Below, piece by piece: positions 34,035 to 43,301 of a stretch of 64,000 nucleotides of DNA. Numbering within the stretch: position 1 is the stretch's first letter; each line of letters opens with the position of its first letter. The stretch covers positions 1 to 64,000 of the forward strand of contig JAFRTJ010000038.1 of assembly GCA_017427185.1 (NCBI GenBank), read 5' to 3'. The position numbers and the translations under genes were made by a program. The stretch is from Bacteroidaceae bacterium (lineage in GTDB: Bacteria; Bacteroidota; Bacteroidia; Bacteroidales; Bacteroidaceae). The notes beneath the pieces were generated by a model. It was not told the origin of the DNA. It worked only from the letters and a program-made list of their open reading frames with translations, and ran no database searches.

Positions 34035-35078
34035 ATGGCAGAAAAGAAAAAAGTCTGGTTCATCATCAATCCCATTTCGGGTACGGCTGGCAAGGAACAT
34101 ATTGTTCAGCTGATACCTGATTACATGAATCCTAAACGCTTTGATTATTCCATCAAGTATACAAAGAGGAAAGGACATGCTGCTGAATATACTCGAAGGG
34201 CTATCAAGCAGGGAGTCGATGTGGTAGTGGCCGTGGGAGGTGATGGGACCGTCAACGAGGTGGCACGTTCGCTGGTTCATACGGAAACGGCATTGGGCAT
34301 CATTCCATGTGGGAGCGGAAACGGCTTGGCTCGTCATCTTTTCATACCCATGAATCCAGAAGGAGCATTGCAAGTGCTTGCGGATTGTAATGTCAAGTCA
34401 TTGGATTATGGAACAATAAATGATACTCCTTTCTTCTGCACATGTGGGGTAGGGTTTGATGCCTTCGTGAGCAGTAAGTTTGCTGAAAGTGGACGGCGTG
34501 GACTTTTGTCTTATATCGAGAACACACTTAAGGAAGGACTGAAGTACAAACCAGACACTTACGAGATAGAGATTGATGGCGAGACGCAAACCTACAAAGC
34601 CTTCCTGATTGCTTGTGCTAATGCGAGCCAATACGGCAACAATGTCTTCATAGCACCAGCAGCGAGCATGAGCGACGGACTTATGGATGTGACCATCATG
34701 GAACCCTTCAATGTCCTGGAAGCTCCTGCGATTGCCATTCAGCTTTTCAACAAGACAATCAATCAGAACAGTCGTATCAAGACCTTCAAGTGCAGCCACC
34801 TGAAGATCCATCGTTCAGAACCTGGCGTGATCCACTATGATGGTGACCCCAAGCATGAAGGGACAGACATTGAGGTCTCGCTGATTCCTCATGGAGTAAA
34901 GATGGTTGTGAACGACAACGAGCAGCTTTTGCTTCCTCCTTTGCTACGCGCTTTCAGCGACCTTTATAATGGATGGAATGATGAATTGAACAACATCCGC
35001 CAGGACTTGCAAGACCGCCAGCGCAAGATCAGCATTATCAACAAGGAACTCCTGAGAAAGTTAAGACCCAGGAAATAA
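34035..35078 (+). CDS. Diacylglycerol kinase-family lipid kinase
   Basis: A 347-residue DAGK-catalytic-domain protein: INPISGTAGKEH at residues 12-23, the GGDGTVNEVA nucleotide-binding motif at about 70-79 and PCGSGNGLARHL. Family members phosphorylate diacylglycerol or sphingoid bases. Its divergent pairing with serine palmitoyltransferase raises the option that it acts on a ceramide or sphingoid base (inference). The C-terminal 40 residues form a charged helix ending LLRKLRPRK, longer than in YegS-type kinases. Confidence 0.85.
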   Translation: MAEKKKVWFIINPISGTAGKEHIVQLIPDYMNPKRFDYSIKYTKRKGHAAEYTRRAIKQGVDVVVAVGGDGTVNEVARSLVHTETALGIIPCGSGNGLARHLFIPMNPEGALQVLADCNVKSLDYGTINDTPFFCTCGVGFDAFVSSKFAESGRRGLLSYIENTLKEGLKYKPDTYEIEIDGETQTYKAFLIACANASQYGNNVFIAPAASMSDGLMDVTIMEPFNVLEAPAIAIQLFNKTINQNSRIKTFKCSHLKIHRSEPGVIHYDGDPKHEGTDIEVSLIPHGVKMVVNDNEQLLLPPLLRAFSDLYNGWNDELNNIRQDLQDRQRKISIINKELLRKLRPRK

Positions 35079-35147
35079 GGATTCTCCAGCCTTCTGTCCT
35101 CCTGTAACTCCAAAAGTCACATTTCCTTCTTTCCTGTCGAGGCACTA

Positions 35148-35239
35148 AACGTGTTCAAAATCTCAACATGTTGACTTTGCGGATTCAACGTGTTGAGTCA
35201 GCCATTTCAACGTGTTGTCTTTGCGGATTCAACACTTTA
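35148..35239. repeat. 22-bp-period palindromic repeat array B
   Basis: CAACATGTTG (35164), CAACGTGTTG (35186 and 35208) and a decaying CAACACTTTA (35230) are exactly 22 bp apart; a degenerate AAACGTGTTC precedes them at 35148. Same unit as arrays at 889-954 and 44401-44508. It fills the middle of the 337-bp gap between the convergent lipid-kinase gene and the Gly/Ser-rich protein gene; the rest of that gap shows nothing definite. Confidence 0.85.
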
Positions 35240-35414
35240 ATTTTTTTCTTTCATCGAGTGAGGGGATTCTTCAGCTAAGTTGTCACAAAATAAGACGAAG
35301 TGCCTCTCACGAGACACTCCGCCCATCTTTTTGCCAAATAAAAACATTAATCACATAAACACAGTTATTTCAATAATATCCTTAATCATGTATAGAGAAA
35401 TGATTTCAAAGGTT

Positions 35415-36569
35415 TTACCTACCTCTGCCACCTCTTCCACCGCTGTGACTTCCGCCACCCATTGATCCACCTCCGCTGCGAGTGCTTCCACCGCCAAAGG
35501 AACTTCCTCTGCTACCCATGGATGATCCGCCTCTGGTTCCCATCGATGATCCACCTCTGCTACCTATAGAACCGCCTCTGGTTCCCATGGATGAACTGCT
35601 TCTTCCACTTATCGAGGAACCTCCTCTGCCGCTTATGGATGAACTGCTTCTGCTGCTATGATTCTGGTAACTGCGAGCGCTGCTGCCACGATTGACATCA
35701 ACAGGTGTACGCGTACTGCTGTAATTAAAGGAATTTCCATTACGGCTTTGCCTTCCTTGATAGGATCTTCCGACAGACCTTTCGCTGGAACTCCCACGCG
35801 AGATGCTTTGGCTTCTGGTAATGTCCCTGTTTCCATAAGCTGAATGGCCTCGAGAACTTCCGCTGCGTGTTGAGTTGCTCTGCTCCATCTGCCCATTGTG
35901 ACTCTCGCCTCCAGGTCTCATCTCATGATTCAGATCAGAATTGCCTCGACGGTTCATCTCGCCATATCCCTGGCGGTTACTGTTGCCGCTGCGTCCACCT
36001 CTGTGGGTAATCTGACCACCTCTCATTTCACCACCAATACGTGGGGCACCCATACCTGGCGTACGAGTAATGGCGCCACGATCGTGACCACGCAATCCAC
36101 CTCTCCAGTGGGGACGTCGATCGGAATAGAATCCGTGGTCGTGGAAGTACAAGTGGCTGTGTCCACCACGATAGTGCAAGTATACGTGGGGCCTGTCATA
36201 AAAGAAGTAATGGCGATCATAAATTCTATAGATGGGGAAGAACCACGCGTTAGCCCTCCATAATACAGGGCGCAGGAAATAGTCGGCTCCTATGAAAAGA
36301 CTCCATTGCCAGTCGTAGAGGATGGCACGAAGATCTGCTGCACGCCAGTCAAGATACTGTCCAGCAATATCGTCGGCTGTGTTCAGGCTCATCAGATAAT
36401 CCAAATTGATCTCATATGCGTCATTATACTGCTGATCGTTCAGATTCAACTCGTACGCCATCTTGTCAGTCAGGTACAGAGCTTCTTCGCGAGCCATTTC
36501 GTAAGACATTGCTTTGGCACCCGTCCAGGCTGCCAACACCATTGTTAAAGAAATGAGTAAACGTTTCAT
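35415..36569 (-). CDS. Secreted Gly/Ser/Arg-rich low-complexity protein
   Basis: About 384 residues from ATG 36569 (an upstream ATG at 36581 adds only four residues). A signal peptide (MKRLLISLTMVLAAWTGAKA) is followed by a globular part (about 25-110, DQQYNDAYEINLDYLMS; Tyr/Trp/His-rich) and then a 260-residue tail of Gly, Ser, Arg and Asn with repeats such as MGTRGGS. Likely a surface or periplasmic structural protein; similar secreted proteins are common in Prevotellaceae with no known function. Confidence 0.75.
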   Translation of the reverse strand: MKRLLISLTMVLAAWTGAKAMSYEMAREEALYLTDKMAYELNLNDQQYNDAYEINLDYLMSLNTADDIAGQYLDWRAADLRAILYDWQWSLFIGADYFLRPVLWRANAWFFPIYRIYDRHYFFYDRPHVYLHYRGGHSHLYFHDHGFYSDRRPHWRGGLRGHDRGAITRTPGMGAPRIGGEMRGGQITHRGGRSGNSNRQGYGEMNRRGNSDLNHEMRPGGESHNGQMEQSNSTRSGSSRGHSAYGNRDITRSQSISRGSSSERSVGRSYQGRQSRNGNSFNYSSTRTPVDVNRGSSARSYQNHSSRSSSSISGRGGSSISGRSSSSMGTRGGSIGSRGGSSMGTRGGSSMGSRGSSFGGGSTRSGGGSMGGGSHSGGRGGRGR

Positions 36570-36601
36570 AATTCCAATCATTAAAAGTTTTTTTTCTGCT
36601 G

Positions 36602-36609
36602 CAAAGGTA
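36602..36609 (-). promoter_or_regulatory. -7 element of the Gly/Ser-rich protein gene
   Basis: CAAAGGTA reads TACCTTTG on the minus strand, 32 bp before the ATG at 36569. Confidence 0.55.
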
Positions 36610-36681
36610 GTGATTGGAAATAGGGTAGGAAAGTGGATTTTCCCTAAAGTGTAGTGGGAATTTTCCTATTGTGTCTCTTTG

Positions 36682-37500
36682 CTACAACTGACACTGGAAT
36701 CTGAAGTATTGCTGGAACAGGTCACCAAGTTCTACTGGATGAGCGAAAAGTCCAAAAACGCTGCTCCCACTTCCACTCATTGCTGCATACGTGGCTCCCA
36801 TTTCATACAGTTCATCGCGTATGTCTTTCACTCTGGGATGACGAGGGAAAACGCTGGTTTCAAAGTCATTCAGAATTCTCTCTCTCCACATATTTACGTC
36901 TTCGTTAACAAGCTGAATCAGACTGGTGTTAGGTCGTTTAGGTTCAATTAAAGAATAAGCCTCTTTTGTGGAAACAAAATCATCAGGTTTAATCAGCACA
37001 AAATGCCATCCGCTCAAGCTTAAATCGATGGGAGTGAAAAGATTTCCGATCCCTTCAGCGAAGACTGGTTTGTTTTGAATGAACACAGCACAATCAGCGC
37101 CCAATCTGGATATCCATTGCTCCATCTCTTTTATAGTTAAGCCCAAGGAAAACATTTCGTTGAGCATCTTTAACATGAAGGCTGCATCGCTGCTGCCTCC
37201 ACCCAAACCAGCTCCGCTAGGGATGTTTTTCTTGAGAGTGATACGAAGGGGTGGAATCACTTTTCCCTCCTCGCGCAACAACTGAAGAACACGCATCACC
37301 AGATTGTTCATGGGGTTGCCGTCCACCGGAATCCCTTCCAGAAAGAACTCGTCTTCATCAGCTGTTTCAAGTGTCAGTTCATCGCATAGTGGGATGGGGT
37401 AGAAAACAGTTTCCAGGTTGTGGTATCCGTCAGGTCTGCGGCTCACTACTCTTAGTCCCAAGTTGATTTTGGAATTTGGCCGTGTTGTCAGTTTTGTCAT
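36682..37500 (-). CDS. ispE: 4-diphosphocytidyl-2-C-methyl-D-erythritol kinase
   Basis: A 272-residue GHMP kinase. RPNSKINLGLRVVSRRPDGYH at the N-terminus and PSGAGLGGGSSDAAFML (the ATP-binding loop) are diagnostic of IspE, as is MSGSGSSVFGLF near the C-terminus. It catalyses the fourth step of the MEP isoprenoid pathway in the cytoplasm. Single gene, divergent from the Rnf operon, with a minus-strand -7 element (CAAAGTTA, 37539-37546). Confidence 0.95.
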   Translation of the reverse strand: MTKLTTRPNSKINLGLRVVSRRPDGYHNLETVFYPIPLCDELTLETADEDEFFLEGIPVDGNPMNNLVMRVLQLLREEGKVIPPLRITLKKNIPSGAGLGGGSSDAAFMLKMLNEMFSLGLTIKEMEQWISRLGADCAVFIQNKPVFAEGIGNLFTPIDLSLSGWHFVLIKPDDFVSTKEAYSLIEPKRPNTSLIQLVNEDVNMWRERILNDFETSVFPRHPRVKDIRDELYEMGATYAAMSGSGSSVFGLFAHPVELGDLFQQYFRFQCQL

Positions 37501-37538
37501 ATCCTTTTTAATAATGTTTAGCTACCTTTCTTCCAACA

Positions 37539-37546
37539 CAAAGTTA
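37539..37546 (-). promoter_or_regulatory. -7 element of ispE
   Basis: CAAAGTTA reads TAACTTTG on the minus strand, 38 bp before the ispE ATG. Confidence 0.5.
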
Positions 37547-37641
37547 TTAAATAATGATGATGTGTGGATTCATCCATGTTTAAAAAGTGTTAAACGGGCA
37601 TATACCACTCCTCTTGATTAGGTATAGTGGAAAAAAATCCA

Positions 37642-37649
37642 TACCTTTG
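37642..37649 (+). promoter_or_regulatory. -7 element of the rseC-rnf operon
   Basis: TACCTTTG matches TAnnTTTG; predicted leader about 38 nt to the ATG at 37695. Confidence 0.55.
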
Positions 37650-37694
37650 TATACTTAAATTCGAAGACCTCTCTTCAACGTGAGGCTTTTTTGC

Positions 37695-38114
37695 ATGAAA
37701 GAAGTTATACAACATCTTGGTACTGTGGAAAGTGTAAGTGCAGGACACGTTGTCGTTCGTGTTTTGCAATCTTCGGCATGTGGCAGCTGCGCTGCAGCAG
37801 AATTGTGTAGAAGCAGTGAGTCCAAGGAAAAATTGATTGACGTGTATGACTCTTACCCGACACTGCAAGTGGGTCAACAAGTGCTGGTAGAGGGTAAAGT
37901 CAGACAAGGCCTGAAAGCTGCTATGTATGCATATTTCATTCCACTTGTCCTGATGGCTGTCACGCTGTTTGCGGCTATGTATCTGACTGGCAGCGATGCG
38001 GTTTCCGCGTTAATATCTCTCCTTGTGGTAGCTCTGTATTTCATTGGGCTCTACTTGATGAGGAAACGCTTATCTGAAAAATTCTCATTTAAAATATCAA
38101 ATTTCAAAAACTAA
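37695..38114 (+). CDS. rseC: RseC/MucC-family protein (SoxR-reducing type)
   Basis: About 139 residues from the ATG at 37695 (an in-frame GTG at 37680 is less likely). Cys motif CGSCAAAELC (around residue 29) precedes two membrane segments (about 80-100 and 105-125). RseC homologues commonly precede rnf genes in Bacteroidota and may help assemble or regulate the Rnf complex. It starts the operon rseC-rnfB-C-D-G-E-A. Confidence 0.85.
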   Translation: MKEVIQHLGTVESVSAGHVVVRVLQSSACGSCAAAELCRSSESKEKLIDVYDSYPTLQVGQQVLVEGKVRQGLKAAMYAYFIPLVLMAVTLFAAMYLTGSDAVSALISLLVVALYFIGLYLMRKRLSEKFSFKISNFKN

Positions 38115-38120
38115 CTTGTA

Positions 38121-39086
38121 ATGAATGTAATTCTAATTGCAGTTATTGTGCTGGGATTGATAGGACTTATCGCTGCGGTGGTTCTGTTTTTCATTTCGCA
38201 CAAATTTGCTGTACATGAAGATCCTCGCATTGGTGAAGTGTCGGCTGTCTTGCCGCAAGCTAATTGCGGAGGATGTGGCTACCCAGGCTGTTCTGGCTTT
38301 GCCGTTGCATGTGTGAATGCTGCTGATGGGGGAAGCCTTGAAGGTAAGTTGTGCCCTGTTGGCGGTACTCCTGTGATGGAAAAGGTGGCTGGTATTCTTG
38401 GCATGGCTGTTGAGGTTGGTGCACCTAAGGTTGCCGTTGTCAGGTGTAATGGAACATGTGAGATGCGTCCACGCATTGCAGAATTCGATGGAGCGCTTAG
38501 TTGTCGAGTCCTCAACATGACAGGCTTGGGTGAGACAGGCTGTGGATATGGCTGTCTTGGATGTGGCGACTGTGTTCGAGCATGCAAATTCGACGCCATC
38601 CATATGAATCCAGAGACAGGTCTCCCTGAGGTCGACGAAGAGAAATGTACAGCTTGTGGCGCATGCTCCAAGGCATGTCCTCGTGGCATCATCGAGATTC
38701 GCCTGAAAGGTCTGAAGAATCGACGCGTCGTTGTTCTGTGCAACAATAAGGACAAAGGTGCAGTTGCCAACAAAGCATGCAAGGCTTCTTGTATTGGATG
38801 CGGCAAGTGTGTGACTGTATGTAAATTCGAGGCCATCCATGTGGAGAACAATCTTGCCTACATTAACCCTGAGGCTTGCAAGCTGTGCCGTAAGTGTGAA
38901 GAAGTTTGTCCTAAGCAAGCGATTCATGCAATCAATTTCCCACCACGCAAGCCCAAACCAGTTGAAGATTCCGCTCCACAAGTGAAGACAGAGGTGACAT
39001 CTGCTGTTAAGCCTGCGGTTGAAGGTGAGCCCAAGCCAGCAGTTGCCGCATCTTCTGATTCCCAAAATTCAAATCAACAACCATAA
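38121..39086 (+). CDS. rnfB: Rnf complex subunit B, iron-sulfur protein
   Basis: A 321-residue protein: an N-terminal membrane helix (about 4-25), the RnfB cluster motif CGGCGYPGC (about 49-57) and four ferredoxin-type Cys motifs (CGYGCLGCGDCVRAC, CTACGACSKAC, CIGCGKCVTVC, CKLCRKCEEVC). It passes electrons from ferredoxin into the Rnf ferredoxin:NAD oxidoreductase, which pumps Na+ or H+. The Pro/Val-rich last 45 residues are a Bacteroidota-type tail. Six bp after rseC. Confidence 0.95.
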   Translation: MNVILIAVIVLGLIGLIAAVVLFFISHKFAVHEDPRIGEVSAVLPQANCGGCGYPGCSGFAVACVNAADGGSLEGKLCPVGGTPVMEKVAGILGMAVEVGAPKVAVVRCNGTCEMRPRIAEFDGALSCRVLNMTGLGETGCGYGCLGCGDCVRACKFDAIHMNPETGLPEVDEEKCTACGACSKACPRGIIEIRLKGLKNRRVVVLCNNKDKGAVANKACKASCIGCGKCVTVCKFEAIHVENNLAYINPEACKLCRKCEEVCPKQAIHAINFPPRKPKPVEDSAPQVKTEVTSAVKPAVEGEPKPAVAASSDSQNSNQQP

Positions 39087-39101
39087 TTTACAGTAGAAAA
39101 T

Positions 39102-40448
39102 ATGAAAACTTTTAAGATAGGTGGTGTACATCCTGCAGAGAACAAATTGTCTGCGGCCAGTCCCATTCGTGAGGCAGGCCTTCCCAAGCAGGCAGTTTTC
39201 AGTATGTGCCAGCACATTGGTGCTCCCGCCAAGCCTGTTGTAAAGCGTGGCGATGTTGTGAAGGTTGGTACGTTGCTTGGTGAGGCTGGCGGATTTGTCA
39301 GCGCTCCTATATATAGTAGTGTTAGTGGAAAGGTAACCAAAGTGGATGTCGCTCTGGATGCAAGCGGAACACGTCGCCCTGCTGTCTATGTCGACGTAGA
39401 TGGCGACGAATGGGAAGAAAGCATCGATCGCACGCCTGATCTGGTGAAACTCTCAGACCGTCCAAATCTGGACAGCAAGACAATCATTGAGAAGATCAAG
39501 AATGCAGGAATTGTTGGTATGGGTGGCGCAACTTTCCCCTGCCACGTCAAGCTGTCGCCCCCTCCTGGCTGCAAAGCTGAATGCGTCATCATCAATGCTG
39601 TCGAATGCGAGCCTTATCTGACAGCTGATCATCGTCTTATGCTGGAACATCCTGATGAGATTCTTGTTGGTGTGGACCTGATTATGAAAGCTGTTGACGT
39701 CACTAAAGGCTACATTGGAATTGAAAACAATAAGCCTGATGCTATCGCTCTGATGAAAGAGAAGGCTCAAGCATATCCCAACATCGAGGTTGTACCTCTG
39801 AAAGTGAAGTATCCCCAAGGAGGTGAGAAACAACTTATTGATGCTGTGGTGAATCGTCAGGTTCCAGCTCCTCCTGCAATTCCTATCAACGTAGGTGCGA
39901 TAGTGCAAAATGTTGGCACAGCGTTTGCAATCTATCAGGCTGTCATGAAGAACAAGCCCTTGATAGATCGTGTTATCACTGTGACAGGAAAGAGTGTAAA
40001 GCAACCTAGCAATCTCCTTGCACGTTTGGGTACTCCCTTCCAGCAACTGATTGACGAGTGTGGAGGTCTGCCTGAGGATACGGGCAAGGTCATTGGTGGA
40101 GGTCCCATGATGGGTAAAGCGCTTCTAAGTCTGGAAGTACCCATGACGAAAGGAAGCAGTGGACTTCTTATCATGAACGAGAAGGAGGCACGTCGCAGCG
40201 AGCCAAATCCTTGTATCCGTTGCGCTAAGTGCGTGAGTGCCTGTCCGATGGGACTCGAGCCATATCTGCTTAGTACGCTTTCAGACTTGCAAGACTGGGA
40301 GAAAGTTGAAGCAAATGATGTGACGAGTTGCATCGAGTGTGGCAGTTGTCAGTTTACATGCCCCAGCAATCGTCCTTTATTGGATATGATTCGTGTTGGC
40401 AAGACTACAGTAATGGGAATTATTCGCAACCGTTCTGCCAAAAAGTAA
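39102..40448 (+). CDS. rnfC: Rnf complex subunit C
   Basis: A 448-residue peripheral subunit. GMGGATFPCHVKLSPP and VINAVECEPYLTADHRLML mark the flavin/NADH-binding region shared with NuoF, and two [4Fe-4S] motifs lie near the C-terminus (CIRCAKCVSACPM and CIECGSCQFTCPS). It links the complex to NAD+. It starts 15 bp after rnfB. Confidence 0.96.
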   Translation: MKTFKIGGVHPAENKLSAASPIREAGLPKQAVFSMCQHIGAPAKPVVKRGDVVKVGTLLGEAGGFVSAPIYSSVSGKVTKVDVALDASGTRRPAVYVDVDGDEWEESIDRTPDLVKLSDRPNLDSKTIIEKIKNAGIVGMGGATFPCHVKLSPPPGCKAECVIINAVECEPYLTADHRLMLEHPDEILVGVDLIMKAVDVTKGYIGIENNKPDAIALMKEKAQAYPNIEVVPLKVKYPQGGEKQLIDAVVNRQVPAPPAIPINVGAIVQNVGTAFAIYQAVMKNKPLIDRVITVTGKSVKQPSNLLARLGTPFQQLIDECGGLPEDTGKVIGGGPMMGKALLSLEVPMTKGSSGLLIMNEKEARRSEPNPCIRCAKCVSACPMGLEPYLLSTLSDLQDWEKVEANDVTSCIECGSCQFTCPSNRPLLDMIRVGKTTVMGIIRNRSAKK

Positions 40449-40476
40449 CCATAGTAAATAATAACAATTTGTATAT

Positions 40477-41460
40477 ATGAAACCTATTATATCACTTTCA
40501 CCTCATGTTCATGGCGGCGATTCCGTTCAGAAGAACATGTATGGTGTGTGCATTGCATTGTTGCCTGCCCTGCTGGCCAGCCTCTGGTTCTTTGGTTTAG
40601 GAGCAGCCATCGTACTTGTCACTTCTGTGATATCCTGTGTCTTCTTCGAGTGGTCGATAACCAAATTCCTACTGAAGCGTGAGCGGACCACAATTACTGA
40701 TGGAAGTGCTATCCTGACGGGGTTGCTTTTGGGATTTAACCTTCCCAGCAATCTGCCAATCTGGATTATCATCATTGGTGCTTTGGCAGCTATTGGAATT
40801 GGAAAGATGACTTTTGGAGGTTTAGGATGCAACCCCTTCAATCCTGCCCTTGTGGGTCGTGTGTTTCTTTTGATAAGTTTTCCTGCCCAGATGACTATCT
40901 GGCCAGTAGTGAACCAGCGTCTTGCTTATGTTGATGCAGAGACGGCAGCTACACCTTTGAGTGTGATGCAGCGTGCCATTGCAGAAGGTGACCCTGGTAT
41001 CCTGTCAGAATTGCCCTCCCTTAAGGAAATGCTCATTGGAGCAACAGGTGGTTCTTTGGGTGAGGTCAGTGCAATCTGCTTGCTCCTTGGCTGTCTGTTC
41101 CTTCTTTGGAAGAAGATAATCACTTGGCACATTCCTGTAAGCATTCTGGGTACTGTTGCATTATTGGCTTGTGTCATGAATGTATGCAGTCCTGTTTATG
41201 CCAATCCTTTGCAGGTGTTGATGAGTGGTGGCTTGATACTTGGAGCCTGCTACATGGCTACGGATTATGCCACATCGCCCATGACTCATCGTGGTCAGTT
41301 GATTTATGGTGTTGCTATTGGTGTGCTGACAGTCGTTATCCGCAATTGGGGATCGTATCCAGAGGGTATGTCATTTGCCATTCTCATCATGAATGGATTT
41401 ACACCTCTTATAAATATGTATTGTAAACCTAAAAGATTTGGGGAGGTAACAGCAAAATGA
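40477..41460 (+). CDS. rnfD: Rnf complex subunit D
   Basis: A 327-residue integral membrane subunit with about nine hydrophobic segments. SPHVHGGDSVQKNMY starts the protein; AATPLSVMQ is the site where the threonine carries covalent FMN in this family, and YATSPMTHRGQ is a conserved loop. It forms part of the ion-translocating core with RnfG, E and A. The stop overlaps rnfG by 4 bp. Confidence 0.95.
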   Translation: MKPIISLSPHVHGGDSVQKNMYGVCIALLPALLASLWFFGLGAAIVLVTSVISCVFFEWSITKFLLKRERTTITDGSAILTGLLLGFNLPSNLPIWIIIIGALAAIGIGKMTFGGLGCNPFNPALVGRVFLLISFPAQMTIWPVVNQRLAYVDAETAATPLSVMQRAIAEGDPGILSELPSLKEMLIGATGGSLGEVSAICLLLGCLFLLWKKIITWHIPVSILGTVALLACVMNVCSPVYANPLQVLMSGGLILGACYMATDYATSPMTHRGQLIYGVAIGVLTVVIRNWGSYPEGMSFAILIMNGFTPLINMYCKPKRFGEVTAK

Positions 41461-42044
41461 AAAAACTTAAATCTACATGGTATAATATGGCGGGTATCCT
41501 CACCTTAATCTCTGTTGTGGCAGGTGCATCACTTGCATCAGTCAATGAGATGACGAAAGGGCCCATCGAGCTTATCAAGCAACAGACCTTGGAGAGTGGT
41601 ATACGTGCTGTGCTCAACAGCAATGATTTGCAGGTTCAAGCCATTGATTCTCTTCAGGAAGGAAGTGTCATCATTTATCGCACAGACAAAGGCAATGCTG
41701 TTCAAGCTACTGATGCGAATGCTTTTGGCGGTAACCTGACCGTTTTGGTAGGTTTTGCTGGCGATGGTACCATTCAAGGATACCAGGTGCTTGAGACCAG
41801 CGAGACACCAGGTTTGGGTGCCAAGGCCAGTTTCTGGTTCAAAGAAGGGAAAGGTTCCATCTTGGGCAAGAATCCCTCGAAAAACAATCTGACTGTCATC
41901 AAGGACGGTGGCGAGGTAGATGCCATTACAGCATCCACCATCACGAGTCGTGCTTTCCTGCGCTGTGTGAATGCTGCCTACGAGGCTCTGAGCATGTCTG
42001 CTGATGCTGAGAGTGGTGCCACCAAACAGGCTAATAGTAATTAA
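41457..42044 (+). CDS. rnfG: Rnf complex subunit G, FMN-binding
   Basis: A 195-residue protein with one N-terminal membrane helix (about 10-28) and a periplasmic FMN-binding domain. ETPGLGAKA and the FMN-attachment motif DAITASTITSRA are clear; the threonine there carries covalent FMN in homologues. Translationally coupled to rnfD (ATGA overlap). Confidence 0.95.
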   Translation: MKKLKSTWYNMAGILTLISVVAGASLASVNEMTKGPIELIKQQTLESGIRAVLNSNDLQVQAIDSLQEGSVIIYRTDKGNAVQATDANAFGGNLTVLVGFAGDGTIQGYQVLETSETPGLGAKASFWFKEGKGSILGKNPSKNNLTVIKDGGEVDAITASTITSRAFLRCVNAAYEALSMSADAESGATKQANSN

Positions 42045-42063
42045 TCTAAAAGAGGAAAAATCT

Positions 42064-42648
42064 ATGAAATACTTGAAAGTCTTATTAAACGGTATTGTCA
42101 AAGAGAATCCTACCTTTGTGTTGTTGCTTGGTATGTGTCCAACTCTTGGCACAACCAGCAGTGCCATAAATGGTATGTCGATGGGATTGGCCACTACGGC
42201 TGTCCTGGTTTTCTCGAATCTCATCATATCATGTCTCAAGAATCTGATTCCTGATTCTGTACGCATTCCCTCATTCATCGTGGTGATTGCTTCTCTTGTA
42301 ACCATTCTCCAGATGGTTCTTCAGGCGTATGTACCCAGCGTGTACGAAGCTTTGGGACTTTTCATCCCTTTGATTGTGGTGAACTGTATCATTCTTGGGC
42401 GAGCTGAGGCGTATGCTGCCAAGAATGATCCCATCAGCAGTATCTTCGATGGACTTGGGATGGGACTTGGTTTCACTATTGCCCTGACACTTTTGGGCGC
42501 TTGTCGCGAGGTGCTTGGAACAGGAAAGATCTTCTCTATGACCGTTTTTCCAGAGAACTACGGCGCTTTGCTCTTCGTTTTGGCTCCTGGAGCATTTATC
42601 GTGTTAGGTTATCTGATTGCTATTGTTAACAAGTTAAGGAAGGCATAA
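42064..42648 (+). CDS. rnfE: Rnf complex subunit E
   Basis: About 194 residues from the ATG at 42064; a longer frame starting inside rnfG (42004) is unlikely. Six hydrophobic segments and the motifs NPTFVLLLGMCPTL and VNCIILGRAEAYAAKN are typical of RnfE/NqrD. Together with RnfA it makes the membrane channel that holds a central iron-sulfur centre. Three bases separate it from rnfA. Confidence 0.95.
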   Translation: MKYLKVLLNGIVKENPTFVLLLGMCPTLGTTSSAINGMSMGLATTAVLVFSNLIISCLKNLIPDSVRIPSFIVVIASLVTILQMVLQAYVPSVYEALGLFIPLIVVNCIILGRAEAYAAKNDPISSIFDGLGMGLGFTIALTLLGACREVLGTGKIFSMTVFPENYGALLFVLAPGAFIVLGYLIAIVNKLRKA

Positions 42649-42650
42649 TT

Positions 42651-43271
42651 ATGGCATATATACTTATTTTCATCACGGCAATATTTGTCAATAATGTCGT
42701 TTTCTCCCAGTTCTTGGGCATTTGTCCATTCCTGGGTGTCAGCAAGAAAGCGGAATCCGCTCTTGGTATGGGAGCCGCAGTCGCCTTTGTGCTCACATTG
42801 GCCACCATCGTAACGTACCTTATTCAAAAGTATGTCCTGATAGCTTTTGGCTTGGAGTATCTCCAGACCATCGCGTTCATCCTGGTCATCGCAGCTCTGG
42901 TTCAGATGGTGGAAATCATTCTCAAGAAGTCTGCTCCAGCGCTTTATCAGGCTTTGGGAGTCTTCCTGCCCTTGATTACCACGAATTGCTGCATATTGGG
43001 TGTTGCTATCCTTGTGGCAAATGGAACGTATTCAACCCAAGGTCTTGAACCCAATCTGCTGACTGGCGTAGTCTATGCTTTCAGTACAGCGCTTGGTTTT
43101 GCGCTGGCTCTCATCGTGTTCTCTGCCATCCGCGAACAGCTCGACCTGATGCCTGTCCCCAAAATCATGCGTGGCACCAGCATCGCACTGGTTGTGGCAG
43201 GACTGCTAGCAATGGCCTTCATGGGCTTTAGCGGAGTAGACAATGGGCTGAGCAAATTGTTTGGTTTATAA
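42651..43271 (+). CDS. rnfA: Rnf complex subunit A
   Basis: A 206-residue, six-helix membrane protein homologous to RnfE in inverted topology. FVNNVVFSQFLGICPFLGVS and LITTNCCILGVAI (with the conserved Cys) define RnfA/NqrE. Last gene of the operon before galE, which starts 30 bp later without an obvious terminator between them. Confidence 0.96.
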   Translation: MAYILIFITAIFVNNVVFSQFLGICPFLGVSKKAESALGMGAAVAFVLTLATIVTYLIQKYVLIAFGLEYLQTIAFILVIAALVQMVEIILKKSAPALYQALGVFLPLITTNCCILGVAILVANGTYSTQGLEPNLLTGVVYAFSTALGFALALIVFSAIREQLDLMPVPKIMRGTSIALVVAGLLAMAFMGFSGVDNGLSKLFGL

Positions 43272-43301
43272 AAAGTTAACTCATTCGTAAAACATACATT
43301 C

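Noticed and set aside
38133..39065. Long antisense frame opposite rnfB
   Set aside because: The Cys/Ser/Thr-rich frame is the shadow of the ferredoxin-like Cys motifs on the coding strand.
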